Positions 25,312 to 37,777 of a DNA stretch of 64,000 nt are shown here, in pieces; position 1 is the stretch's first letter, and each line of letters begins with the position of its first letter. The DNA comes from Xanthostigma xanthostigma (Eukaryota; Arthropoda; Insecta; Raphidioptera; Raphidiidae). The stretch is taken from assembly GCA_963575645.1 (NCBI GenBank), contig OY754470.1, positions 24,658,501 to 24,722,500 of the forward strand, written 5' to 3'. The notes beneath the pieces were generated by a model that saw only the letters and a program-made list of their open reading frames with translations, was not told the origin of the DNA and did not search any database. The translations under genes were made by a program, and so were the position numbers.

Positions 25312-25470
25312 AATTCTAGTAACTAAATTTCGCCTTGTAATTGAAATTTGGCCTGTATAACGAAATTACGCCCTGTTATATAGCTTACCCCTGTAACGAA
25401 ATTACGCCCTGTTATATAGCTTACCCCTGTAACGAAATTTCGCCCTGTAATGTAACTTATCTATAAACAA
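25312..25470. repeat. 36-bp tandem repeat with older flanking units
   Basis: Two identical 36-bp units (CGAAATTACGCCCTGTTATA...) at 25361-25396 and 25397-25432, then a partial third. Upstream CTAGTAACTAAATTTCGCC is an older relative. The same CTAGTAACTAAATTTCGCCC string occurs inverted at about 46917-46938. Confidence 0.8.
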
Positions 25471-26900
25471 CAACGCATACTAATTCCCAGAGAAGCAACG
25501 AAATGTATAGTATACGCGCGCGCTCACACAAGGGAGCATCACGGCATCAGGCCGATGTAACGCGCCAATAGGTGTTTCACATCAAAATAGATTCCATTAT
25601 TAACAAAAACAGTTCAATCACTTTTTTTTAATTTTTATATCCGATAGGTAGACGTGTTTTTAAGGTGTTCGTAAATTAGAGGTGGACAACAAACACGTTG
25701 TATAATGATACACAGTAATTATGGCGTAGCCTGGGGCAGGATAACGTTTGCCTTTCACACGTGGTCTATTAAAAGGTCAGATGGCAATCATTTGAATGAT
25801 GTTTCTTCAGCGTTTAGCGATTTTCGCATTCCATTGTCATTTTCTCATAAAGTACGGTGTTGCAATTTTCGACGGTTCAGTGAGAGTTACCAATGCTCGT
25901 CCGATGACCTTCCATTTTTGCACTCATCTTGTTAACTAAACGTCTGTTAAATATGTTTTTTGCACACCCTCTTTTCACGCGTATCTATCTGTCGTAAAAT
26001 GACCCACTTAACACTAACGCGTAAAGTTAAACAAACGTTAGCGATCTCACCAGTTCAACAGTTATTTTTTATAAACCGCCTAAGCCTACCATTAGAAGAA
26101 CTGTTTCGGTGAAGTTTGTTACACAATTTGGTCTGCCATAAATGATTAAAATGTACTGAAAATTAACTGAAAATCAGCTATTCTAATAGTGAGTTCACAT
26201 TAAACACCGCAAAATTTCATTAGATTGATGGAAATATGACACAGTTCTATAAGATGAGGACACTATAAGGATTCCTTTTGCCATTTGGCTACGGTACCCT
26301 AAAGATGGCATTTGTCTAGGTTTCAACCATCACTTGCATTTTAGAAGCAGTAGAAAAATAATTTGGCGAGTGCAATAAGGCTTCCAACCTTTTAGTTCGC
26401 CATTACCTTACATTTACATATGTCAATTTTTTTTATTGGTCAATTACAGTTTAGGAACTAGAAGGCTGTGACACCCAAACAGGTTAGTGAGAACATTATT
26501 AGACCGTTTTTGAAAACTGTTTTAAACGAATCCTAAAGTGATAAAGAAGTACTTCAATTTTTATAATAATATTTTTTAACCGTATAGTTCCGTAAAAACT
26601 ACTTTTAATTTATTATTACGAATTTTCGCGCGAAAACGACTCGTGACGTCACTATGATTGTAAATAATAACGATAGTGCACAGTAACCATAGTAACACTG
26701 TATACAATTAAAAATATTTAAGATTGGTATGATTATTGCATTACCAGTGTAAGTAAGTAGGTATACGCGTTTACGAAACCGTCTTCCATGATGCGAAATC
26801 AATAAAATACGGGATAGAAGTCTATAAACGGGATAATAACTTGAAATAACTTCAAAATAACACACAGCACAACATAAACGTATAGGTAGTTACAGACGAA

Positions 26901-26930
26901 GTGACGTCACGCCGGAAGCCAACATGGCGA
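26901..26930 (+). promoter_or_regulatory. CRE / ETS-like / YY1-like site cluster
   Basis: GTGACGTCAC (CRE, ATF/CREB type), CCGGAAG (ETS type) and CAACATGGCG (YY1 type) stand within 30 bp, a mix typical of housekeeping promoters. They lie about 130 bp before the coding-like stretch at 27034. A second GTGACGTCAC lies at about 26642. Activity is inference. Confidence 0.3.
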
Positions 26931-27033
26931 ACAGCGTTTAGACTTTTGAAGAACAGATTACAAAATACTATTCTTAAAAATTAATTATAAAATTTCTAGT
27001 GCGTTATTATGAATAGAAATCAACATTTGTCGT

Positions 27034-27567
27034 TTGCTTTTTTCAAATCTATCTAGAATGCGTATTCTTAGATTTGTTTCTTACACGATGCAAAATACCC
27101 TATTCCAACCTTTGAGTACAAAGACCCTAAAAAATTACTTTCATAATTTTGCTTCGAGGATAATCCGAAGAGAATTAAGACGAATGTCTAAAGTTTTGTC
27201 GGTTGACGACCTCCGTGTTTATTTTAAGCGCATGTATAATTTTATCTGCTTATATAGTTAAGTATATAATTATATGGTAATATTTTTGTATAAGGCGGAA
27301 ATACTTTATCTTGTCATATACTGATTAGGTACTGTATTGACTGTCGATCCCAGTCCATTCAGCTCGTATCAATCCAATCGTCGTGTTCTACCTGCTCAGA
27401 TAGTTTGCCCACGTGCTACAGCAGACACAGACGCCGCTGCTGCCGCGATACGGCATATTGAACACGCGCCAGTCCCGCCGTCTTGTGAGATTCGCGACCC
27501 ACTTCCTGATAATATACCTATAGCTCGCTGTATGCCCAGTGCTATTAACGCACGTATAGAACAGAAT
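27034..27567 (+). other. unidentified coding-like stretch
   Basis: Two frames, 27034-27261 (KTLKNYFHNFASRIIRRELR, RMSKVLSVDDLRVYFKRMYN) and 27337-27570 (Pro/Ala/Arg-rich, VCPRATADTDAAAAAIRHIE). Base composition rises in GC over the second one, unlike the flanks. No domain recognised and no clear splice pair joins them. Could be a host gene fragment or a transposon remnant. Confidence 0.22.
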
Positions 27568-27979
27568 TAAATATTTTACGTAAGGCTGGTTATCGGAAAA
27601 AATATTTTTTTGGTGTTATTTAAAAAAGTGTATACTATCTCGATTCGAACTTGTAGTGTAAATAAGAAATGAAATTATATTTTTTTGTATTAAGAGGGAT
27701 GCCCCCCGCCTGTAGTATTACGTGAAGGCTGCAAATAATGCATTATTTCGGGTTTATAATTATTTTTGTTTTCAATTTAATAATCCTGCAATCTGCAACT
27801 ATGAATTGTTTTCAAAAAATAACAGCCCCGAAATTTGCATTGCGGATTGTTATTTAATGATTAATCCCATATATTCAACAAGGAATTTATATCATTGTAT
27901 CACTATCATTAATCCCCTGTTTTTGATGGTGGATTATTGTTTGAAATTAATGATCCATATAATTTCAATTATACAATAA

Positions 27980-30900
27980 AATTAATAACGCATTATTTTT
28001 TGGGTCAAATTGAGTTAGCGAAATTTTAGAGTTCAGACCACACAACGTCCTTGTGAATCGCTTTACGTGAGCTGTACTTACTAAAAAATCGAAACGTCAT
28101 CTTGTGTTATATTGATTTGTATTTTTATTATTTTTTGTCAATATATCGTATGGTCTGAGAAAAATTGGTCGACAATTTTATTTACTTGAAATTTTTAATA
28201 AGTGCTCTGTAGCTAGGGTTGCCATCTGGAAAGTCAATAAACTGGGACAAGCTCGGAAAACCCGGATTTTTGAACTGAAAACCCGGACATAATTGCCAAA
28301 AAATTTCTGATTTTATTAATGAAATTAAATAATACCTTGTTATAATTTGTTATATTTATTATTATGATTAACATTACAAATTGTTTTACAGAATTAGTAT
28401 CGATGAATTTTTTGCAATCTTTGGTGCAACTTAATACAAGATTTCATTTAATTATATCTCAATTCTCTCCGATAATAAAATTAGTAAAACCAAACACTAA
28501 TTCTATTTTCTTTTAGAATTAGGGAAACTAAATCCTACTATATCGTCTCTTGATAAAAAGTTATTTATGAGAAACTGCGGGAAATTAAAAAACCCGGACT
28601 GTAAGCGAAACCTCGCCTGGACAGTCCCCGGACCCCTTTCTTAAAAATAGTCCTTTTTCTAAACGCGGACCGTCTTCTAAAACAAGTTCGGGATGGTGTA
28701 AATACTGAACGTCTGTTTTTATTATTATTATTATTTTTTGTGTTACAATCGACACACATTATTTTTTTGTAATTCCGGCTGTACCCCCATAAAGTATATG
28801 TTTTGTTAGTCTTATAATCACTATTTTGTGTATAGTGTTGATTGAAGGCATTTCCGTGAGGAGAGAACCCTTATAAGAAAAAGATCGCCTGTGATTATGG
28901 ACCACAATGTATAAATAATTAGACTTGCGTAATGCGCCAACGCAATTTTATATTCTAGTTTTATATGAACATTTTTATGTAATTTCTAAACTTCTTCTGC
29001 TATTAAAATTGCTGCCGGTATAACGAACCTACTATCTGTGTCGTAATAATATTATTTATACGGTATATCGATAGAAAATGAAATTGCCATGTACAAAATT
29101 TATAGCGGCTTTTATTTTGTAGTCGCTTTCTATTTACATAAAAAAACATGCGAGCGTCAGTTGGCTTACACTTTGTGTGGCTGTTATTGTCTCTATACGT
29201 TACACGCAGGTCGTGATAATTCTATATGCGCAAAAGTAAAAAATTCATTGCCGAACCTCGCCTATTGGTGCTAGTGGCATTAATAAAGATGTATTATTAT
29301 TATTATTATTACTTATGTATTTTCAACACAATCTATTTTAAACATTTTATAACCCTATGGGCTATGTGCAGGGAGGCAGAGTTACAAATGCGAGCGTTTG
29401 TGGTGAGTACCTACTAGGGGAAACTTCAAACTAAAATTTTCCATATAGGTATCAGTGAGCAATGTTTATTAAAAGTGAAAATAGTTATAATTTTAGGAAG
29501 TTTTTTTTTTTTAATTACAAAGAAAACATAGGAGAACTAAGCGATCTGGAAATGCTTGCTGTGTTCCGGGCCGTTGCGCCGATGGCGATTTAAGTAAAAT
29601 AAAGACCATTGGCGCCCTAATTTGTCGTTCCGCTGTCAGTGTAAACAAATTAACATCAGTTTTTCTTTATACATTTTTTTTTGGACACACCATGGCCAAC
29701 TAAAGTTTTTGACTTATCACCTTAGAAACATGCCGCGATTTCCATAAAAAAGTGAGTTCAATAATTCTCTATTATCCACTAGCGGCGCTAGTAGGCTTCG
29801 TGCACACAGCCTATACCTACTTCTCACGCAAAGTGTCTTTTCTTCCTACGCTGCTCACCGTATGGAAAAATACGTTTGACAACGTTTAACTTCAAAATAA
29901 TAAGTTTTTTTCTGATTCATGTATGGTTGACATTAGGTGAGGATGAATGATAAGTTGAAAATACAGGAGTAGATTAGTTTCGATAGGTTTACTGTACTAT
30001 AAATCCAGTTGGAGACCTTTTTGTGGTGATCACCGGGATCAAAAATCTGCTTACTTTTGGATCAGGGATCTATATAATTACTAAACTAAAAGAATTTATT
30101 ACACAAATGTTCACATTCAATATATTTTATTTTCTATACACACCGTGCGGGATTAAGCAACTCTAGTTAGAAAATTGCTGCCCTAGAAGATCTTAAAAAA
30201 AAAAAAACAATAAACATCTGATTTATTTATTTTCGAACCATCTTATAGCATATTCAGAAAATTAATAAACAATATCATGATCAAAAGATTTTAAGATTTT
30301 TCGAATAATGCAATTTTTTAAATGTTATATTTTCAAAGTAAATGTCAATTATTATGTGATAATATCAGTAGATTTTTATTATACAACAATAATTTATAGT
30401 GTGTCTTGACCAACGTTACGTCACAGTCTCTTCATTTAGCATTATCTCGACCGTACTGTACTTGTGTTGCCCACGCCAACGTTTTCCTCGATTAAATATA
30501 ACAAAATTCCTTATGCGGTCAGATGTTGATACATCAAGCTAATTGACCATATTTGTAATTGTAAATGTCCACTGTCCAGTGATGTATTCGAACCGATGCG
30601 AGAGTTCAAAATCTCAGACGGTTCTGAATCAGGATGATATAGCTATGGAAATCATTACAGAAAATAGTGCCACATAAAATGCAACATAGACCGAGCCTCC
30701 AAGGGAGATCCGTATACATCGTATGTGAATGGATTTAATACATTGATGATTCCCATAGTAGCATCCACGAATTATTCACTGTGTATTAACGTAAAAACTG
30801 TTGGGGTGATTTGATGTCAATTCATCATGAGAAACTTCAATTACAAAATGGTTTTTCATAATTGACCCCAGCTCTGCTCTTTGAGGCAATTTTCTGTTAT

Positions 30901-31362
30901 ATAATACGAATGCACTGATTGTTAGACGAGATTTTCAGTTGCTTGACGACAAATGAAAAATAGTCGACGGTGAAGCCTATGCAGAGGAAACATATATTTT
31001 ATTTTTAGTCTGTAGATGCTAAATGAATTCTATTTATAAGAATTGCATTGCGAAAGTGGCTCATATTTTTCAACATTGTAAATGCTCTAGAGTCTAAAGT
31101 CTAGAACTCTAGACTGACTAACTTTCGATTCTTGCAAACTTCAAACTGTTAATGTGTAGCGCCCTCTCTCCTGTCCAAAATTCTCAATCGTATTTTTGAT
31201 CCGAGGATAGATTTGTTTGCGTTTAATTAAAGCTAATGAAACCTTGTTGGGGCGCTGCTAAATTGAGTTCGGGACACACAACCCCCTTAAGAAAAATCGG
31301 TTGAAAATGGGTGGTGTCCGACTGTATTTATTATTCAATATCAAACGCCTAAGCAAGAATAT
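27980..31362. other. mostly unassigned sequence
   Basis: Holds a possible hAT remnant (TAGGGTTGCCATCTGG at about 28213, with ACCCGGAC repeats to about 28600), (ATT)n runs near 28720 and 29292, the dispersed repeat at 29346-29448 and a solo element end at 28156-28184. No gene. Confidence 0.4.
29346..29448 (+). repeat. dispersed repeat of about 100 bp, copy 1
   Basis: GGGCTATGTGCAGGGAGGCA, ACAAATGCGAGCGTTTGTGG and TAGGGGAAACTTC recur inverted at 63408-63507. Too short to classify. Confidence 0.6.
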
Positions 31363-31810
31363 AATAATAATAGTAATAAATTAATAATAATGCGTTTAAC
31401 GTCCGTTTCTCGACTTTGTCATAACAGACGCCATTCGCACCATTACTATTTTCTTTTCTACTACACTTACCTTTATTTTCTACAATTTTGAAACTTCAAC
31501 TTAATTAATAGCAATGGGCGAATGAAGGAATTTTTAGGAAATTAGGATAAGGTAGGCAAATTTTGAGCATAGGAGTTTGATAGGTAATAATCGGTAATGG
31601 CCTTGAATAAGGAACCATCGCGATATTTATCTAGAATTATTGACGGAAACCATGGAAAACCTCAACAAGATGGCCGGTACAGGAATTACCGTTTCTCTGC
31701 GAGAAGCAGTGGGAAAAAGTCCTAGTAACATCTGCCCCCGCCGAGATTCGAACCCGTTACCTCCCGAATGCAAGTCTAGTGCTCTCACCGCTACGCCACC
31801 CCGCTCGGTG
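31363..31810 (-). mobile_element. same SINE family, full-length copy
   Basis: The best-preserved copy. Reverse complement starts GCACCGAGCGGGGTGGCG with A box, and its B box is the canonical GGTTCGAATC. It ends in an ATT/AAT-rich tail. Flanked by a 15-bp duplication CCTAA(G/A)CAAGAATAT at 31348-31362 and 31811-31825, one mismatch. The target duplication length fits LINE-driven integration. Confidence 0.9.
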
Positions 31811-32649
31811 CCTAAACAAGAATATGTTGCGTAGATATATTGTATTCAGTTATAAGGGAACAATTGCTCTACTGAATGAATAATATATTATGTTAAGATT
31901 GGGTCAGAACGTTAAAGATGCGTTTTACAAAAAAGAAACCTTAAAAGGAACTTCATTCATCCATTAAGCCAATCGGAATGCGTCAGAATATGTAGGGTAT
32001 CACTGTGCTATTCAAATTCAGAGTTTGTCGATTGTTCCTGATATTCTGACTGTGGACGGACAGGTATTCAGATCCAAGGTGAAGTTGGCCTACACTTACA
32101 GCGATGGTTCTCTGTACATAGTAATGATCGTTTGTGTGCCTCAACAACCTACCTACATAACTAACAAGGCCAAGAGAAGTAGGTGTAAGGTGAAACCGGT
32201 CGTTGCTCTTTATGTGTTTGTTGTGTTGTTGTTCTTCTTGTGGCGGTGCATACCGAAGACTGATCCTCTTCTTGTGTTCGCCTCTATACCTGCTTCAGCT
32301 CGCTGGCGATGATGATTTTGTATAGCAGTAGTTGCAGCACGTACCGCAATAATACGCCCAAATGCAGTTATTATAAATGGGGATTGTCCGATTGCATACA
32401 GAATTCCAATACTGGTGGAATTGAAAGTTACAAAATCGAAGATGAACATATTGGGTGTGTTTGGTATATTAGTGTAACCCTATGAAAATTGTACGTTAGA
32501 TATATTATACTTTTGTATAATGAACGCAATAGTGTCAACACTGTTTCCACTGGAGCACGATGCTAAACACACGTATTAATTACGATAGTGTGACTGATTC
32601 CCACTGATCCAATTTAGAATGGTTCCATTTAAGTTCGCAAATCGATTAA

Positions 32650-33095
32650 CTGCTTGAAAGTTGCAAAAATATCGCAATTGGAGAGATTGAGAATGATGAT
32701 CAGACTACGATGGTGTATTTAGTAAATCCGATGCTAAGTCGTCTACCGCGTGAATACGAAAGTGACAAAAATGATCGAAGATGTTGATCAGACGACTACA
32801 AAATTTCAGACTGTTTAATAATTCTTTTCGAAAGTGAAATGTTCTTTCGCGTTGATTGAAAAAGTTGTATATTTTCGGAATCATTGATCAGACTGCAACA
32901 CAATTTGATGGAAGATGTTTAGGTATTTGGAATTTTAATGCGTTTATTTTAAAGCTGATAATTATATGATCAAAATCTGACTGTGTGCCCAAAAATAGTA
33001 GATTTATTTAAGTGTCGCTTTCCGATTTGAAAATAGCAAAACTCACAAATGGAACGATTGAAATTGAAGGTGATAATCAGGCCGCGTCAATGTGA
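32650..33095. repeat. decayed tandem array, about 94-bp period
   Basis: A GAAAGTTGCAAAAAT ... GATGATCAGACTAC-like block recurs five times; its GATCA core lies at 32698, 32786, 32886, 32968 and (as GATAATCA) 33073. Read in one frame the core gives variants of I-E-x-D-D-Q-T, but no long frame survives. Confidence 0.4.
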
Positions 33096-33099
33096 CCAA

Positions 33100-34029
33100 A
33101 AGCAATCGAACCGTTGTAGGTACCTGTTTGCAATTGCAATTACAGCGGATTCAATAATTAATTAGCGCTTTAATTACGTTAGGAATTCTGATCGCTGTAT
33201 ATTTTCCTACCGGTGTCCTGTATTGAAAATTTTACGGTACTGTAAAAAAATCGGAAAACGATAACACGCGGGAATAAATTTTCCTACAGATATGTTTTTG
33301 TATAACAAATATAAACACATTATTTATACGATCGACTTAAAATAATTCATAAAAGAAGCAACACTAATTATGCATATAGTAAAAGCACCAATTTTAAGTT
33401 TCCTGAAGGTCGCGGATGTTTAGAAAATGTCATAAATAGAACATCGTTATGCATGTGTGCGTAGTGAAGTCAAGGATCATCCAGAGAAAATAGATAAACG
33501 GCTTCTGGTCAGTTATGCTTCAAATTCAGAATCGATAGCGGACTAACAATATCCTTGATGTTTTTAATCTAAATATTTTAGCTCATAAACGAAATATAAT
33601 TTAAGGTATGGTATATGGTATTGCGACACAACCACCAGAGAGAAATGTGTGCGCAGCTTAAGTGATAAGTGATACTCTTTTAAATGACTAAACATGCCCG
33701 TCCCTTGAGATCGCATTTAAAATAATAATGAGTTTTTTATTCCATGATGCCATTATATACAGCGTAGAATAAGTTAAAGAAATATTAGTGTTATAAAATC
33801 CTTTAGGAAGTAATGACTTCAGTGATAGTTTTTTTAATTTTGAATTTATTAATGGGTAATTCTCCCAAAGAAACGGGAAGTATACAGATCGATGCAATTA
33901 TTAATTACACTTTTATGTACTATCGATTTTGATGTTAATGTTTCCGCATAATTATTTTTGTGTCGGGTATGTTCTGTTAAAATGTTTAAAAAAATCTCGG
34001 GGTTTTTATCCACAAAGACACCACAGTTA
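33100..34029. other. no gene recognised
   Basis: AT-rich spacer; frames on the minus strand at 33688-33897 and 33849-34121 lack any recognisable domain and the second runs into the foldback element. Confidence 0.45.
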
Positions 34030-34318
34030 AAAAAAATAAGTTCAAAAACTAAAACCCGACTACCGAAAAGTATGAAATAAGAAAATATTCTCTTCTGAGG
34101 AGAGTCGTGGTCATATGCCACCTACCCTAACAAAACATTGCATTTTAAGAGTAGTAAGCGATCAAAGGCTCTAGGGTAAAGTGCATCACGCCATACATCT
34201 ATAAGAGGGGGACTCATATATGTGAGATGGCATACGACCACGGCTATCCTCAGATGAAAATATTTTCTTGTTTCATATTTTTCAGTAGTCGGGTTTTAGT
34301 TTTTGAACTTATTTTTTA
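34030..34318. mobile_element. foldback MITE
   Basis: Arms of about 90 bp: AAATAAGTTCAAAAACTAAA, ACCCGACTACCGAAAAGTAT, GTCGTGGTCATATGCCA, all mirrored at 34228-34318. Unique loop of about 100 bp. Confidence 0.68.
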
Positions 34319-34969
34319 TATAAATTATTTTTTTGGAGCTTATTTTTTATTTGTTTTCAATTTGCTCCCCTCTGGGATAAAAATTCGAAAATAAATGTAC
34401 CCTATGTTACCAGGGCCATAATAACGAATCGATTGGCACGCTTATTTATCAAAATCGGATTAATAATTTAGGCGCTACGGTGGAACATTCGTAAATCCAA
34501 ACATACATACATAGACTGCTAAACTCATAACTCTTAATTTTGGCTTCGCCGCAGTCGGATAAAAATATATATGTCAAATAATGGTTCCTATTATGAAAAT
34601 ATTGCATGATCCACAAAATATGTAACAGTGCTTTTGTGTAGTACAATGATGATGTATTTCCTCAATAGAGTAGACAATCAAAATTCGCATTGAATAATTC
34701 ATATAGTAGTGACAAACTCGTCGCTACAAATATAAATAATTGAAGGACCCAGTGCAAATAACGTGTCGAGTCTGTTGTGTCGTTATTATTCGTTAAATTG
34801 CAATGTGCATTGAAAGAACATAACGAGGTTACAAAAGCGAAGTAATTTTCTCTCTGTACATAGTCGTTATCATTATCAACATTTGTATTCCGCATGACCT
34901 GCGGTTACTTGTGACTCTGTGACAACCTGCGTACAGGCGGTCCTCGATTACCGTACAGTATTCTCACCC

Positions 34970-35707
34970 TTAAAGGCCGCTTTACACAGGTGTAGTTAGC
35001 TAAAGCAAGTAACTAAATTTAGCTACTTGCATTGTGTGAACATTCAGTTTAGTATAGTAAAGTAACTGGCGTTTAAGTAAAAGTTTTAGTCAAGTAGCTG
35101 GCTTGTCATTCTATTCACTAAAGCAAGTTGGTCCCCCACCACGCGTCGTAGCAACTAAAACGTGCACTAAAACCGTCTGGACAATTCCAGTTTATAATAC
35201 AGTGTGGTTGGCTTGTTTAGTGATCTTTGAAGAAATTTAAAATAATGTAAATAAAAACAAATCTTTGATTAACGTCTGAATAGAACTCTTCAAATAAATA
35301 AAATTGGTCGACAATTTTATTTATTTGTAAATAAAAACATTTTAAAATGGCATTGTCGCGGTGGAACGAAGACACCACGTTAAAATTTGTGCAGGAGTAT
35401 AGAGCAAGAGAATGTTTGTGGAACACGAAGGTTGATATTTACAAAGATAGGAATGCCCGCCAAGCAGCTTTCAAAGAAATTGAAGAAATAATGGGAATAA
35501 CAGGATTTGAAATTGCAGAAATAAAAAACAAAATTAGGGCCCTCCGCTCAACTTATTCACAGGAATTGAAGATTCTATGGACGCCATTTCAACAATATTA
35601 ATTTAGCTACTAAAAATATTGATAATGTGTGTAGACACTAACTAAACGGTAATTCACTAAAATTTAGTTACTTGCTTTAGCTACAACACCTGTGCAAAGC
35701 CGCCTTA
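34970..35707 (+). mobile_element. non-autonomous PIF/Harbinger-type element
   Basis: Ends GGCCGCTTTACACAGGTGT and (inverted) GGCGGCTTTGCACAGGTGT, extending about 50 bp with the AGCAAGTAACTAAA tract. TTA lies at the right junction and two bases outside the left one, as expected for the 3-bp TWA duplication of Harbinger elements. It carries a MADF/Myb-like fragment, the accessory DNA-binding protein of this superfamily, but no DDE nuclease. Confidence 0.72.
35347..35601 (+). CDS. MADF/Myb-like protein fragment of a Harbinger element
   Basis: 84 codons. WNEDTTLKFVQEYRARECLW and NARQAAFKEIEEIMG, EIAEIKNKIRALRSTYSQEL match a MADF (Adf-1 type SANT) domain, about residues 6-75. Family members usually continue with a KK...SGAG linker and a C-terminal BESS or protein-interaction part; here the frame runs into unrelated ILWTPFQQY and stops, which marks an internal deletion. 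In full elements this protein partners with the HARBI1-type nuclease. Its neighbours are only the element's own inverted ends. Confidence 0.75.
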   Translation: MALSRWNEDTTLKFVQEYRARECLWNTKVDIYKDRNARQAAFKEIEEIMGITGFEIAEIKNKIRALRSTYSQELKILWTPFQQY

Positions 35708-36299
35708 TCCGGACTTTAGTAATGTCGATGCCGTCGGTGGGCTCTCGTCCTGAATCTCAGTTGAGCAATTGGAAAGTTTCCACTGAACGAAAATACTAAT
35801 AACAATTATAGTGTCACATCATTATAATATGGATAACTTTAAAAACATTATTTCGACATCTTTAATTTCAACGGCGATATTCAATTTGTTGTACGTGGAG
35901 GCGCAAACGAGACTGGTCGACCATTATGACGTCCCGCGGCACAATGCGTCGTATTAGTAATTATAGTAAGCAATAAGTAAGAACGGTAATGTCAAACTCC
36001 CTAATTGACATATTATGAATTTTCACATCAATTCAACTGTTAACGCTGTTGGATCACTTTCCTAAAGTTTCTCAGGGGTTCCGCGGTGAGAGACGAGGTA
36101 GACGATAAATATATTTTGGGCGGATACTTTTATTGCGATGTCTCACTCCAACATCGCCTCGTCTCATTTTGCACACATACTGCTCTTATGATATAGGGTA
36201 AAACCGTGAAATATGATTTTATTTAGTACTTAGATAGGCAAGCGAAAACAATCATATTATTGAAGTAAACATCTCTGTGCATTAGTACCTACGTATATT

Positions 36300-36611
36300 A
36301 TGGAACGCTCTGAGAATACAGGCGGGGAAATAAAAAACGACTCAGGTTATGGGTTCCTCGGAAAGCGAGGAAAGGTTTTCGCAGAAAAAATAGCAAACAT
36401 GAAAAAATCTTCTTTAGGTATAATAAAAAAAAAATAATTATTTGAAAATGTAATAGTTTAAAAACTTTGCTTCTGTTTCTAAAATAATATAGGAATTGAA
36501 ATCCAGCACGAGGCGGTTTATTTAAATACAGCTTAGGAAAATGACGGAGACGTAGTTGTTAAACAAAGGAATGAAAATGTTATAAATTATGACCTGGTAG
36601 ATACTGATAAG
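36300..36611 (+). pseudogene. candidate two-exon gene start with an in-frame TAG
   Basis: Exon 36300-36417 starts with ATG and reads MERSENTGGEIKNDSGYGF, LGKRGKVFAEKIANMKKSSL. A 75-bp intron (GTATAA...ATATAG) leads in phase to exon 36493-36611: GIEIQHEAVYLNTA, then TAG at 36534-36536, then ENDGDVVVKQRNENVINYDL, VDTDK and a GTAATA donor. The residues look protein-like on both sides of the stop. I do not recognise the family. It may be a decayed host gene, a real 53-residue protein, or chance open frames in AT-rich DNA. Confidence 0.3.
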
Positions 36612-37420
36612 GTAATATTTCTTTTTAATAAGTGAGTTGCCTACTAGCAAAGGCGCATGTCCGGGATCTAGTATCAAAGAGGATCTCAAAAGACCCTTCC
36701 ATTTCTTTTTGCAATGTAAATTTCTTTGGGACCCTAATGAGTGCAATGCGAATACTGCCACAACTGTTATTTAGTAGTATCGTGAAAGCATAACTCCCAA
36801 ATAAAACTAACAGACCGTACAGATGAACAATATCTTTTTGAGCTTCAAACCAAAAAATATTGTAAAATTTTGAAAATTAAATTTTGACCTAAATTAGTAC
36901 CGTTGCCCACTCGCAGAGTTAAAATTGTAAAATACTAAAAGCAGACTATTGTTTTATTTGCAAATTGTAGCTATTACAATATTTTTTATGTACCTATTGG
37001 TTCGACATTCAGAGCATCCCGTCACACGTATAACCTGAGTAATTGCGTTAGTGTGTGTGTGTATACGACACACAATCACAATATATATGTTGTATACGCA
37101 TGATAAGTAATATAAGATTTGAAAGAAACAAATTGTATGGAATGCATACAAATAGCTGCACTGTGTCAATAATCATCGGCTGAAATGCAACACGTACCTA
37201 CATCAAATTCTTATTATTCACATTTAGCAAATTTTCAAAAGGAAAAATATGTATTATTTTTTTTTTTTGCTTAAAAATGTTCGAAATATTATGTGAAATA
37301 TGCCTACAAAATTTCAATACGATAATAGTAAGATATAAATAATTATAATATACAATTCATACAACATAAAACAAAAGAAGTTTCGCCGGTTGTTAAGGGA
37401 TGATATTCTTCAATAAAAAA

Positions 37421-37777
37421 AATTATTGACCAATTTTTCAGACAAATATATTAACAAAAAATATAAAAATGAATACATTAACGTTTCGGTCCGGATTTGG
37501 ATCTTCTTCAGAACTGATCTAAAAAATATAAAAATTAATTAATAATCAGTTTCTAATTGGTTTTTGAATAAAATTCGCTTTAAGTTTTTAATTATCAAAT
37601 ATTGAAAAAATAATAACAAACATTTTTTTATAAATTTTTTTCAAAAACCAATTAGAAACTAATTATTAATTAATTCTTATAATTTATTTTAGATTAGTTC
37701 TGAAGAAGATCCAAATCCGTTAATTTTTATATTTTTTGTTAATAGGTATATTTGTCTGAAAAATTGGTCGATAATTT
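37421..37777. mobile_element. foldback element with ribozyme-like motif
   Basis: Ends AATTATTGACCAATTTTTCA and inverse TGAAAAATTGGTCGATAATT. Arms contain GATCCAAATCCGGACCGAAA (minus 37481-37511; partly deleted in the right arm at about 37699-37725) and AACCAATTAGAAACTAATTA. Solo traces of its end occur at 28156-28184 and 35300-35324. Confidence 0.62.

Noticed and set aside
32025-32312. 95-codon frame with a hydrophobic stretch that looks like a membrane segment
   Set aside because: No start context, splice sites or homologue I can name; composition matches the surroundings.
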